Positions 10,581-21,729 of a stretch of 64,000 nt of DNA are shown piece after piece. The DNA comes from Capronia americana (lineage: Eukaryota > Ascomycota > Eurotiomycetes > Chaetothyriales > Herpotrichiellaceae): assembly GCA_016110215.1 (NCBI GenBank), contig JADWQD010000018.1, positions 558,001 to 622,000 of the forward strand, written 5' to 3'. A program made the position numbers and the translations under genes. Position 1 is the stretch's first letter. Each line of letters opens with the position of its first letter. Below the pieces are notes generated by a model, which saw nothing but the letters and a program-made list of their open reading frames with translations, was not told where the DNA came from and made no database searches.

Positions 10581-12239
10581 ATGTATTCATGGTTCGGTTC
10601 CGGTCGAGAGCTTCAATTTTTAGATCACCGTCCACTGCCCGAACACATTGATCCTTCTGGGATATGATCAAGGAGTGTTCGCCAGCATCCTCCAGAGAGT
10701 CGACTGGCACGCCCAGTTCGACAACCCGAGCGACACGCACATTGGCGTCATCGTCGCATGTCATATGTGAGTGGCTCGACTGCCTGGCGTTTACCGTTGG
10801 CCATGCAGACCGTCTTCTCCGTAATCGAAATGGTCAGCGTGCTCGGTGTTCCCAAATCGCCTCGATGGCTTTACACGGTCGGCAGGCAGGTTGAAGCCGT
10901 CAAATTGCTCTTTCTGGCAACCGGCCAACCCGAGGACTCGGCTATTGTGCAAGAGCAAAAGGCGGACCTTATCGAGGCCATGCAGCTGGAAGAACTGGGC
11001 GGTCGCACGACGTGGAAGATGCTCTTCACACAAGACGAGGTTTGCACCCGCGAAAGCGTCTTGCTGGCCTTTGGATGCCACATAAGTATTACCGATCCCT
11101 TTTTGATCGTGTTGGCTGACAGTTGCTGGCAGTTTATGAATCAGATGGGAGGCTTCAATCTAGTCGTTTATTATATTCCTTCTGTGCTCGTCCACAATGT
11201 CGGAATGACCCCGAAAGTCGCCCAAATCCCAGGAGGATGGTGAGCGAAATTCAAGCCATCTGATCACATCATGAATATTTCACTCACCCTTTCGAATCTG
11301 CAGTATCAATGTGTGTCTGATGATAGGCTAGGCTTTTCCAAGCTTGATGCTCGACCGAATGGGCCGTCGCATGACGAAGATGATCGGACTCTGTTTGGTC
11401 GGGCCGTCGATGGGCATGATCACGATTCTGCTGGGCGTAAGTCCCTTGTGCATCCTTTCTGCAGCAGAGTCTCGGAATCTAGCCCTTGTCGAAACTTTCA
11501 TCACAATACTAAAATGCGGTCATGATAGGTTGGAGGCAAAGTCGCCGTGTCGGCATGCATTGCTTTCTTTTTCTCCCTAAGCCCATTTCTCTGAAGCTAG
11601 GGTATCAGCTTTCCAAATTGACGGGAAAAATCAGTACATGATCACCTTCGGCGGGTCCGTCAACTGTGTTCCCTGACCTACGGGCCAGATATCGTCCCTT
11701 TAGAAGCTCGCACCAAGGGTGTCGCAGCGGCGACCTCGTCGAACTGGATCTGGAACTTTCTCGTCGTGATGATTACTCCAAGTACGAAACAGCGTTCCTA
11801 AGGAGCGATACTCTCTAACAACAATCAGTCATAATCAACCATTTGCAATGGAAAGCCTACTTGATCTTCACCATCACAAACGTATGCTCTTTGGTGTTGG
11901 TGAGGTTGATGGGCAGAGCAACTAATATCGACACTTCCATTCGCCTTTGTCCCGCTGATGTATTTGTTCTATCCAGAAGTCAGCAATAAGAGGCAAGTCC
12001 CCTTTCCTACCCGTCGAAATAGCTCCAGGGAAGAGTAATACTACTACTTCGGACATGCTGAGTCTTTCGATTGCGTAACAGTCTCGAGGATATTGACTTT
12101 ATGTTTTCCAACAAATCGACAGGCTTGAAACGCTCACGCCCATCTCGAGCACGGCACCGCCGTTGCGAACAACAAGGAATTTGATATGTCTAGTGAAGGA
12201 AAGGCCGTTACCACTGTCATTGAGAATGCAACCGAATAA
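10581..12239 (+). pseudogene. MFS hexose-transporter relic
   Basis: Remains of a 12-helix fungal sugar transporter. Recognisable pieces in order: MYSWFGSGREL at the ATG; LLGYDQGVF in another frame (10648 on); GVIVACHM; then an abrupt jump to STAWRLPLAMQ, PKSPRWLYTVGR, QFMNQMGGFNLVVYY, NVGMTPKVAQ, MLDRMGRRMTK, EARTKGVAAATSSNWIWNF and a tail ending IENATE. Lesions: (1) frame changes near 10625; (2) about 100 residues covering helices 2-5 are missing at about 10758; (3) a splice donor at about 11081 reads ATAAGT instead of GTAAGT; (4) an in-frame TAG at 11329-11331 where the family has Tyr in MIGYAF; (5) a frame break near 12125. Substrate-import function must be lost. Relatives import glucose, other hexoses or quinate-like compounds. 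Confidence 0.85.
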
Positions 12240-12687
12240 AGGTCGAGCCATAAACGGTTGTACCTTCAAATAGAGAATCCCTTAAATAGTGGTCATAGAA
12301 TTCGAGATGACCTTGCACTGGTTGCCAATGGGGCACAGTGGAGGACGTCCGTGGGTTGTGGGTGAGAATAGTGCAGTATAGCCCATGGAAGAGAAAAAAG
12401 ACCGTATAGTTTCGCAGAACGAAGTTGCGCCCGGATTCTCCCACTTGTTCTGGTGTTGTGGTGTCGCATTCTCCCTCAGTTTCGGAACGAAGACCGGGGC
12501 CACTATGGCCGAGCATAATCCTAACCGCTCCGCTCCCCGGACTCCGCTTCGGGGTCAAAATCAATCCGGGGATATCATTGAATCACCTCCAGCTCGTAAT
12601 TGCCATTGAAAACGATCTGGGGCCTACCAGAGTACCCCTTCTTGTCATTACACGAGCTCCGGTTATGCTCTGTTCGACTCGATAGCC
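12240..12687. promoter_or_regulatory. upstream region of the Zn2Cys6 regulator
   Basis: Same-strand gap. It must hold the regulator's promoter; no site was identified. Confidence 0.35.
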
Positions 12688-14680
12688 ATGGACGCACCAC
12701 CAATTCGTCGCACACGATCCGGATGCACGACCTGCGTCAAGAGGAAACGGAAATGCGACGAAATGCTTCCGCGGTGCTCTGCTTGTGCCCGCCTCGACCA
12801 AGACTGCGACAGAAGCAGGAACTTTCGGTTCAAACACGTTTCTGTGTCCGATATGTTGAACCCCCAGTCTCGATTCAATAACACCACCGAAGACGTAGGC
12901 AGCTGCCTTCCTGCCGAGACAGACTCTGGCGATCCTGTCGAGGCCCTGTCATCTCCAGCTGGGCGAGTAGAAGCACCCTTCGCCACGTCACCGCAACGAG
13001 GACTATCACCGCATAATTCGAGTGTCATGGATGGGGTGAGAACTCGCCGAGCTGGAAATCCGACAGGCGCCCAGAGTAGTGTTAGCAGTAATGCCAGATC
13101 CCTGCTCGTCCTCATGCCTATTGATTCTGATCCATAGTCTTCAGATGCGTCTTGCGACACCCAAAGAAGCTGGCATGCCTCGTTTCCCCCTCACGTGTCA
13201 CCTCTGGCCACAGCTTCCACACCTAGCCATTTCCAGGTGACCCGGTCTCTCTCTGTGGCTGAAGTGGAAAGCGACGCCAGAGTGCTCGAAGAAGACGACA
13301 CCCGCCTCGTCGCTACCTCAGTACACACTGCGGCCGAGATGACGCCTTACGACCTCGAATCCAACTTTCTTTCCGCGTTTGAGGGACTCGACTACTTGTT
13401 CCCCGACGAAACTCGAGACGGATCGCCGCACACCCCTCGGCCGGAGCCATTCACCAGTGCCATCGATATCGAGCTCCTGAAAGTTTACCTCGCGGAAACG
13501 GGGCCTTGGATCGAGGCGTGCGACAGTGCACGCCATTTCACCGTGGTGGAACTGCAACATATGATCGTCTGTCCGCCGTTCAGATCTGCCGCCCTCGCGC
13601 TGGCATCCAAGTTCAAAGAGTGTACGGATCCGACGTACCCGGCGCACAGGTCGCTGCATCTGTGCCAGAAAGCCGTCCGCGAACTCATCCGGTGCCTGCC
13701 GGCCGATGACTACACGGGGGTCCTCGCCGCCGCGGTGCTGTTGTTTGTCTACGAGTTGGTGACCGTCAGTCTGGTCGACTGGCGCCGACACCTGCAGGGC
13801 TGTGCAAGCCTTTTCGCATCACGCGGTTGGAACGGCTCGACCGGCGGGCTTGTGGGCTCGTGCTTCTGGGCATATGTGCGATCTGGTAATTATAGAATAG
13901 AATGCCTTCCGTCCGTAATAGGTCAGCTAATGACCCGAACAGATATCTGGGCCGCGTTCTGCAGTGACTCGGTCACCATCATCCCTCCGGACGAATGGTA
14001 TGACGACAATGTCAGCATGTTGGACCAAAAGAACCAGTCGCCAGATGACCATTGCCATACCATGCTCTGGTTGTTCGCACAGGTCATCAACTTCCTCGCT
14101 CGACGCGCGTCAATGGACGAGACCACCAAGCGCCGCGAATGGGAAGAGCTCTTCGATCGCCTCACGCTCTGGACGACTCTAGGTTCCGCGCAGACAATGC
14201 CAGTCGTCGATATCGACCTTCGTGAAGACAGAGAAAACGCCAACCAAAGAGGAGCAGCCGCAGACTGCTTTCCCACCATCATCTTCTCGAACAATTCTTC
14301 CAGTGAGTAATGGCGGTCTCTTGTACTATATGACGAATACCCCCACAGCGCTGACCAAAGCTACAGTCATTGCGTGGTACCAATACCACACCGCCATTGT
14401 TCTTCTGCTCGAGGTCCCAGACTCCCCGAGGTACGACGGCGCGGTCGTCTCGGATATGATCATCAACCATGCTCGCAGAACGTGCGGGATCGTGCAGTCG
14501 AACCCGACTTCGCCCTGTCTGGTCAATGCAATCCAACCAATCTGGATCTGTGGACGCAACTTGCGGTCAGCCGACGAAAAGTTCAACGCACTGAACATGC
14601 TGTCCCAGATCCAGAAGCAGACGGGATGGAAATGCGGATGGCGGTCGAAATCTCTACGCGATCACTGGAACCTCGTTTGA
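12688..14680 (+). CDS. Zn(II)2Cys6 transcription factor
   Basis: Four exons: 12688-about 13087, 13145-13885, 13943-14302, 14367-14680. The first donor may instead be at 13076, in the same phase. About 604 residues. The binuclear zinc cluster is Cys13-x2-Cys16-x6-Cys23-x6-Cys30-x2-Cys33-x6-Cys40, within SGCTTCVKRKRKCDE, a DNA-binding motif specific to fungi. A Ser/Pro-rich linker follows. The rest is the helical fungal TF middle region of the type with a DIWAAF segment, recreated exactly by removing the 57-nt intron at 13886 (retained in frame if unspliced). The C-terminal helix pair contains VIAWYQYHTAIVLLLEVP. Its position next to the dehydrogenase, cupin and transporter relic suggests it regulated them; that is inference. 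No lesion was seen here. Confidence 0.88.
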
Positions 14681-15131
14681 GTGGGAATAGTTGGCCAGCG
14701 AGTACGAAGAGACGAGTGTTCAAAAATCTAGATATTAATTATTGTCATTACTATTACGAAAGTAAAATAATGTAAAGAGAAGAAGGAGAAGAAGGAAGAG
14801 TATAAAGAAGAAGGTATAAATGTCCAGTAACAACTATAAGTAAAGTAAAGCATATTCCTTCTAATATCTATCGTCCAACTATAAGAAGAAGGAGCAGTAG
14901 CATTTGTCCTCAATAGCGTGGGAGGGATGTAAATCATCTGCCAACACCCACTCTGTCTGAGGTTGGAATTATTGCTACAGTGCCACGGAAGGTTCAAGGT
15001 GCAGGTGGGTAACCATAGGTTCTATATACAGTATCCAGGCGTGTCTTGTTTCTTTCCTGCTCGCGCGACTATCAACACCGCTCGGAATCTAATCTACCTT
15101 TGTATCAAGGAATCAGGTGTCAGTCAGTCAG
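14681..15131. other. intergenic between convergent genes
   Basis: Contains a purine-rich AAG/GAA tract on the plus strand (about 14757-14820) and ends in a short CAGT repeat (15117-15137). No gene seen. Confidence 0.5.
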
Positions 15132-15137
15132 TCAGTC
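15117..15137. repeat. CAGT tetranucleotide microsatellite
   Basis: About five copies, overlapping the stop codon of the proposed last exon of the acetyltransferase gene. Confidence 0.7.
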
Positions 15138-16357
15138 ATCCATGACCATGGCGACTTCGCCGTCAATGTGCGGGCCATGTAGTTTGGTATCACGCATGCG
15201 ACGGCGCAGTTCCTGGGGCAGCCGGTCCAATTCTCCTGTGGGACGCGACTGCCGGCTTCGAGCATCTACAAAGCAATCGTAGCCAAGGTCAATCATATAT
15301 CAACTAAGAGCTGGCCTCTCAGGAGATAGAGAACGCAGAACGATGGAAGAAGCTTGAGTGAGCCGTGCCCGCCACACCTCTGGCGACGGAGGCAAGATCA
15401 TTAACGCTTGTCTCTGCAGCATTATCGGCTCTGTGACCCTTCCTATGCCATTCAGGCCATTCCAGCGTCACCCTCACCCTGACGGTCACGGTCATGGCCA
15501 GGCCGCTCCGCCAAAGCCTGAAGCCTCTTCGCTCTCGTCCTCTCGACCCACCTCTCTTTGCTCCCTTCGGGCTCCCAGAGCCAAAACTGATGCACCTCGC
15601 CGCCGTACTGTAGCTCATCGAACCACCTCCCAAACCTAGTGGCACCGACACTCTGAAATCCGCAAGCCCGATAAGCCAATCCGCCAACGGGACTCCCCTT
15701 GACTCCGACGGGCACGTGTTCCTCCCTGCCCCTCTGCAACGGCCACTGCAGGAGACCCCTCCCGATGCCTCTCCTCTGGTAGTCCGGATGCGTGAACAGC
15801 GCATCGACCAACCACATCTCGGGCACCACGTCCTCGGGGAACGTCTCGTTCAACTCACCCGCGACATTGTCCCGGTGGGCTCGATCGGGCGTCGGGTTCA
15901 CCCCCGTGAAAACGTTCCGGTATTTCGTTTCGAGCCACATCAGCGACCTCTCTAGCGTCCAGGGCCATCCGTTCTGCGCGTCCGGGGAGTCTTGCCATTC
16001 CTTGGCCGTTGCGGACTTTCCTTGCCGAGATAACATAATGAAACCGACTACTTGTTCGTCTTCTTCTTCGTCGTTGTCTGGTCGTTGTCGTTCGCGCGAT
16101 ACAGCCACAAAGGTATATCTCCCGCGCCCGGCTGCCATGCTGCGTAAGAAGTTGCAGCAGTGCCATCGGTAGGAGGTCGGAAATGTATCGATATCACGCA
16201 TGAGGTAGCGCGCCAGAGAATCGGTCGTGTTACACAGAGCGATTATATCGGCCATGGCACTGATGTCGCTGGGCCGGTGGCGTCTGATGGTGAAGTGCGC
16301 CGATTGAGATGGTGTCGCCATGTTGGACATGTCGAAATAGATCCGGAGAGTGTGCAT
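15132..16357 (-). CDS. GNAT-family N-acetyltransferase
   Basis: The main exon reads down from 16357 and contains the GNAT fold: FTIRRHRPSDISAMADII at the N-terminus, VVGFIMLSR, then the acetyl-CoA loop WLVDALFTHPDYQRRGIGRG (Q/RxxGxG/A) and GLAYRACGFQSVGATR. An acidic insert (NDEEEDEQ) interrupts the domain. It transfers an acetyl group from acetyl-CoA to an unknown amine. The plain reading stops at 15452 (301 residues). A better-looking end is possible: donor G|GTGAGG at 15477, acceptor TTTGTAG at 15266, and a phase-matched last exon 15265-15132 ending DGEVAMVMDD. That gives 337 residues but needs a 212-nt intron. The start could also be the Met at 16330. The enzyme call is firm; the 3' end is tentative. 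Confidence 0.75.
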
Positions 16358-17071
16358 TTATTTGTGTTGTGTTGTGTTATTAGCCACGCGACGATATGAT
16401 CGATTGATATCTAAAAATTGGATGAGAGGGTACGAGGGAGACGCGTTGCTTCGAACGGCTGTACTGCACTGCACTGCATTAGTGATCCCACGAAGATGAC
16501 TTGTGTGAACTGGTTTTCTATGAAAACAGAAAAGAAGAATCACCCTCGTAGACTGAGAAACATGAAGAGAATGAAAAGTGCTTGCTGATTAGCTATTAAT
16601 TCAGGCAACAATCAAGGTGACCTTGAGAGTTATGTCCTGTGGGTATCCTACTGTGAACCCCCACAGAGAGGCGATACCACTTGCTTTTCCGGGCACGTAC
16701 TACACAGTACTACTATTCTGCACCCCTGTTCGCTGCATGTCCCTCACACTGTCTCTGGGAACTCGGCACAGAGAGCACCGAGCGAGCAATCCTGACACGC
16801 TTGACACGCGGTGCGCGTCCCCCCAACCCCCCATTGTACAATTGACGTCACCGATACTGGAAAGGTTCGTACAAACAAGCATTTTGCAGTCCACGCCGAC
16901 CGTGCCACCTCACATCGTCTGCATAGGTACGGAGTACGAGGTACTACTGAGAGACGACCGGTTAGAACACTCGATACATATCAGACGCTTGTCGTGGTCG
17001 CGACAAGGGATAAATAATGAACTTACATTGTCGTCATCGTCGTATCTTATCGTAGTGAAAGAACCAACATC
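16358..17071. other. intergenic, no gene seen
   Basis: A TTGTG/TGTTG short tandem repeat lies at about 16361-16379, just upstream of the acetyltransferase start. Other frames here are unremarkable. Confidence 0.5.
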
Positions 17072-18051
17072 TCACACATCGCAGGCATACATGTCCGTCA
17101 AACTCATGCCGTTTGTATCCCACAGCAGAACCTAGAGTCGCGGGCGACTGTTAGCTTATGTGTCCTTGCAAAGGACAAGACAAGACAAGATATGGAACGG
17201 GAAGGGGAACGGGGAAAAATCAAGAATCAACTCACTCCTCGTACTGCGATGTCAAGGGTTTGCGAATTAGTCTTCCCGTTGTCGTTGCAGGACAAAACGC
17301 CCTCGAGCTGACAATGGACCCGGACCGTCAACCAGCCACATTCGACGAGGTGGCTTAGACCAAATCTCCATCCCGGCCAGGACTCGCTGACCTGCAGGCA
17401 TGTTTCGTCGTCCAGCTTGTACAGAGGGTTCGGGCTCGACAGATCCGCTTCCGCCCCCGCTTCCGCCCCCGCTTCCAGAAGTTTAGACACGAAACTAGTA
17501 ACAGGCACGGGAATCACAGTCGGTGGGGAGGAGCGGATTTCCACGCGCTGCAGGGACGAGTACATCATGTTGAAGAAACAACAGTTCATCGTCCCGGGGC
17601 TGAGTTCGCAGAACGGTTCGTCCGTGGTGAGAGACCAGATGCGGCGGCGTACCGAGTTGGGGAGTTTGAGTTTATCCCACGGACAGGGAGTGCCGTCGGC
17701 GCAGCCGTGGATGGTGAGCGCGATGGGACAAGCCGCGATGATGGGTTGTGCCTCCGTTTTCAACTTCTTGGTTACGCGCAGGACCGCGAACAGGTGAGTG
17801 TGGCCTGGTTCCTGGTCTGCGGTTATCGTGCTTTTTTCCTCGACGGATGTCTCATGATCCACGTCGTGGCTGTTGCTTTGGACTGTCTTGCGTTTGACGA
17901 TGTATCTCAGCTTGATGTCGGTGAACAGCTGCTTGAGGATTTCGACGCGGATTTCGGCCGGCAGTGTCATGAGATTCGCGGCCGAGTCGGTGCCAGGAGA
18001 TCGCGCGGCGTCGTCCGGGGAGACTAGTGCCATTGCCATTGCCATTGTCAC
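17072..18051 (-). CDS. F-box/2EXR-like LPxEIR protein, paralog A
   Basis: Two exons: 18051-17236 and a 60-nt last exon 17131-17072, split by a 104-nt phase-0 intron (GTGAGT...CTCTAG). 291 residues. An N-terminal LMTLPAEIRVEILKQLF resembles the LPxEIRxxI box of fungal F-box/2EXR-type proteins. A second landmark is RRRIWSLTTDEPFCELS. The region encoding the Glu-Ala-Gly run EAGAEAGAEAD is a short GC-rich DNA repeat (about 17448-17480). The last exon reads VLLWDTNGMSLTDM. The same two landmarks, the same intron position and a matching last exon occur in the neighbour at 19054-19803, so the two are duplicates. Function is unknown; adaptor or ubiquitin-linked roles would be guesswork. Confidence 0.7.
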
Positions 18052-19053
18052 GTCGGAGACTGTTCTAGGTCAACCGGTCGAGATTTTCGCTCAGAAATGT
18101 AATGTGTGTGTTTGTCTTGTCGGAGGGATGATCTTGTAAGCGACAGGACGAAGTCATCTTGAAGGGAGTAGACGAGAAGCGAAATATCAGAGGGTGAGGT
18201 CGTAATGGAAAATCTGACAGTACGCAGTTAGAGCGCTGAGCGGTGTCGGTGTCGATGAGAGCTGGTGCTAGTGCTAGATAAATAGTCGATCCCAGCGAAG
18301 GCCAACGTCTAGAACACGAGGAACAGTGCTTTGAAATAGAAGCTATCCTTACCTCTACGGTCGACAAACGATCAAAGGCTGATCTCTCCGTTGTCCGCTC
18401 CATATGCTTTGATCCGCTGGTAGATGTCCTGACAGCTCACAATATCTCAACATAAAGTCCGTGCAGCGTCCTGATCCCCAAGGTCTTCAGGTGTCTGTTG
18501 GATCTGCCTCCTCCATGGTGCGAAACCCAGTCTCATTGATGGTCATAATGGCAGCTGAAGTCAGCGCATTGAATCCGCTTCTGATTCATTGCCTCCGCTC
18601 GCCAGTCCTTCAGTTCAGACATGTCGGTCCAGACGCTAAGATTGTCAACATCGGCCGATTTGTCCATGTATTGAACGGACGACTTACCTGCGCCGCCTGA
18701 CACGAAGAACATATCCGTCAGCGTCACTCCATTCCTGCCCTATCCCACGACAAAGTCTAGAGAAACTATTAGCCAAGAGAACCGCAGATATGGGCAGAGA
18801 ATGTTACCCCATAGACTGCACTCGCCATGACAGACCGATGCAAACTGCGTGGTGAAGGCAAGCAGTGACAAGGGAGGGTATCGGGAGGGGTGAGTGAAAG
18901 AAGCAATGACAAGGGAAGGCTGTCAGGTAGAGCGAGTGACAGAACCAGTGACAAGGGAACAATATACAGGAAACATCGTTGCACAAACATCAGTGGGAAC
19001 GCAGCCAGCAGAGCAGGTCAGGTGTGGTGAGTAGTCAGTCAGCTCACAAGCAG
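18052..19053. other. intergenic with degenerate minisatellite
   Basis: Separates the two related LPxEIR genes. Holds the 41/42-nt repeat listed separately (18862-18960). No coding sequence recognised. Confidence 0.5.
18862..18960. repeat. degenerate 41/42-nt tandem repeat, about 2.4 copies
   Basis: Units start at 18862, 18903 and 18945. Each begins with GCAGTGACAAGGGA or a close variant, and the first two end GAGTGAAAGAA or GAGTGACAGAA. Confidence 0.7.
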
Positions 19054-19803
19054 CTAGGCCGGCCTCAGATCCGTTACAGTGATGCCCATCTCGTCCCAAA
19101 TGATCACCTAGTAGATTGGTTAGCCGAACACACTGCAAATGGTCGCCGTCATACATACACCTCGCGCCAGGGCCGTGGATCTAGCAACCGGGCTATGGAT
19201 CCGGTAAGAGAACTTGCAGGCGAACTTGAGCGTTACACGACGATTTCTCACCATGTCCAGTATCGCGGCAGGGCTGACCGGGCAGGTTCGAAGGATGTGA
19301 GCATGGGCCAAGTGGCTCGGGTTCAGTTTGAATTGACGAATCCCTCGACGAAGGCTGGACTGAATGAGAGCTCGAAGCGATGCTGCTGGAATGATCAACG
19401 CCGGACCCAGAAAGACGATGTGGCGCAAATGCGGATGATCTCTGATGTTAAGCCATTTCAGAAGCCCGCGGGAAAACCGGTACGGCTCGTCTGTGGTGAT
19501 GGAGCAGATTCTGCGCATGGACACCTTTGGAATTGCCTTGTGCCTCTTCCTCGGCCAGCCGAAGAGGCCCAGGGCTGTTGGCATCGTGTGTATTAGTGGC
19601 AGCACCTCGCGTCTGATCTGTTTATTGAGGCGTCGAATGGTCGTGACGTCCGTGGACAGGACTTCGTGAACAACAGTATCGCCCACGTTGGTGCATTTGT
19701 ATCTAGCATGGACCAAGACTGCTTGGTAGATCATGATGCGAATCTCGGCCGGCAACGTCATGAATGACGGGGATGGTGAAATTGCGGTGTCGGCTGAGTC
19801 CAT
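19054..19803 (-). CDS. F-box/2EXR-like LPxEIR protein, paralog B
   Basis: Two exons: 19803-19159 and 19107-19054, with a 51-nt phase-0 intron (GTATGT...CTACTAG); 232 residues. FMTLPAEIRIMIYQAVL near the N-terminus is the LPxEIR box. MRRICSITTDEPYRFSRG matches the central landmark of the gene at 17072-18051. The last exon reads VIIWDEMGITVTDLRPA, aligned residue for residue with the neighbour's last exon. It is about 60 residues shorter than paralog A; the difference lies mainly before the central landmark and in the repeat-encoded stretch. Met at 19803 was chosen because the longer frame to 20067 has no similarity to paralog A. Function unknown. Confidence 0.7.
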
Positions 19804-20527
19804 TGGGAGCGTGAGATCAGCTTGAGTGTTGAGTAAGTGCCTGTGAAGGAGGTGAAAGGCTCCAAAAGCGGAGGGCGTCAACACAGAGATTCGATCGTTC
19901 AAGCAAGAAGAGTGATCAAAGAGGTTGAAGTAGGTCAGCGCACGAAAATCAAGGCAATGAGGAACCTTGATCGACAACAGAAAGAGTTTTATCAGCTGCT
20001 CTGGACAAGGAACGGCTAAGGCTCTGCATATGATGTTCTTTGAGCCGTCGTATCTTTTTGTCGTCACAAGAATGGATCTGAAACCATGGATGGGTGATCA
20101 AGCGATTTTGGAACTCTGATTGTTGCTTGCCCCAGCAGCTGAATGTCTGCACTGATGCTCCTCGTTGACGTGAGATCTGAAGGCGCAGATTGCCACTCCC
20201 TATGCCGCTGATAAAGCATAGAACTCACCTAAGACAATACCCTAACAACAATGCCAATGCCAGACAAGGTACCTCCCGAGAATACCACTCCCACTACAGA
20301 TGTTTCACAAGCGTTGGCCGTTGACCACTCTCTTCTAAAGAGTCGGGGGATGTTCACATGTTCAAAGAAAGAGAATGCCGCACTCCTTTTGATGTTTTTC
20401 CGGTTGATGCCCGCAACTCCTTTTCAGTCTTCCGCCACCTCTATACCTTGGCCTCGTAAGTCATGTTGTACAGGTGCATTATACCATGAGGCATCGTGCA
20501 TGATCGCGGAAAGACGAGGACGTCAAT
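19804..20527. other. intergenic, no gene supported
   Basis: A 99-codon plus-strand frame (20251-20550) is present but resembles nothing, and it overlaps the end of the rhodopsin-domain gene. Confidence 0.45.
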
Positions 20528-21729
20528 TTAGACGCGCTCTCGTTCGGTGATGGACCACTCATTCTTGACCCGGATCGAGTTCGGTTCATGGCCGTTGTCG
20601 AAACTGACCATGTCATCCCTGCTGATTTCACTCTGTGCTTTGACAACTTGCGAGAGCTCAACGACACTCTCGTTCTGCATGTACGTCCCCCTATTGGGAT
20701 AAGGGTTTGAGCTGTGATCGCGCCGTGTGCTCGAGAGGAGTCGTGGGAAGATCAGGCTGATGACTGGTCGCATCGCGGGAATGCAGGCGCACATAATACC
20801 GACGTTGAGTTCGGCAGACGACCATGTTGCCGCGCCGACGTTGTCGTAAGTCAGATCAGTCGAATTGCTGGCAATGTACAAGGCATGGAGGCGGAGGATC
20901 GCTGTGACACAGCCACTTACTCGATGTTAGCATGACCTTGAAACAGAGCGAGCTCGGTCAACTTACAAGCCACCCAATGCGAACACGGCTATCAAGCTGA
21001 TTTTCTGTTTCCGGGGAAGTTGCAGGTTCCACAGAACTGGCATCGGAAGCACCCAGACGGCCAAGTCGGTGAGAATGTTGAAACCCGAGAAGCTGAACCA
21101 AAAAGCCAAGAGGTCGATGCAGTGGCCACCTTCGACGCTCTTGTCCCAGTAAAATGCGACAGGAAGGCAAGAAAAGCAGGATGCTAAGATGAATGTGATT
21201 CCGGCGACGCAGATGAAGCCAATGAGAAACCATGCCGCGTAGCGATAACGCCTGTCGACGAAGAACCGCAAGTATTGGTAGAGGATGGAGTCTTTCACCA
21301 GGAAGAGCCCCAGGTTGTAGACAATGATGCTCGCATACAGAAGCTGATCGGTCCATTAGCGCACGTAGGCCTCGGGATGGTTGTGGTTGATACTGACTTT
21401 GGACAAAGTCTCGTTTTCCTCGTCGCTAACCGTGTTCGAGTGCCGACCGAGGCCATTGTCCTTCTCTGGGTGAGCGCAATGTCAGTTTCGAGATCGCCCG
21501 AGCAGGATAGGTTGGAGCCCGTACGAAGCGCAATGGTGACAGTCAGCCCAACAGAGAGCACCAAGGCAAATATGATCAGGTAGTCCTCAGGCCCGGCCTG
21601 ATGTATCACCCAGAATCGAGATATACATCGGAGAAGAATGAAAACGAATGCCAGCGCGTTGAAAACTGCCGCTGTCACCACAGCTTGCATTCCACGCTCC
21701 AAGCCCATCTTGACTGTGGATGTTGCCAC
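20528..21729 (-). CDS. fungal rhodopsin-domain 7TM integral membrane protein
   Basis: Four exons: 21729-21525, 21465-21398, 21343-20967, 20915-20528. Introns of 59, 54 and 51 nt join in phases 1, 0 and 2; 345 residues. The pattern is the fungal rhodopsin-like (SAT4-type) domain: helix 1 AVVTAAVFNALAFVFILLR; ISRFWVIHQAGPEDYLII; NGLGRHS made only after splicing; LLYASIIVYNLGLFLVKDSI; LRFFVDRRYR; the Cys-containing loop before GGHCIDLLAFW; and ILTDLAVWVLPMPVLWNLQLPRKQK, FALGGFGCVTAILRL and AELNVGIMCACIPAMRP. The C-terminal tail is charged and cytosolic. These proteins sit in the plasma membrane; some carry a CFEM domain and act as receptors, but no CFEM is present here. The last acceptor (TAAG) is non-ideal but restores the frame exactly. 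Confidence 0.85.

Noticed and set aside
13886..13942. 20-residue insert in the Zn2Cys6 regulator
   Set aside because: It is a 57-nt intron with GTAATT donor and CTAAT branch; removal recreates the conserved AYVRSDIWAAF.
20251..20550. 99-codon plus-strand frame
   Set aside because: Overlaps the 3' end of the rhodopsin-domain gene on the other strand and has no recognisable motif.
21344..21397. In-frame stop in the rhodopsin-domain gene suggesting a pseudogene
   Set aside because: The stop lies inside a 54-nt intron with GTCAGT donor and GCTAATG branch; splicing gives a complete domain.
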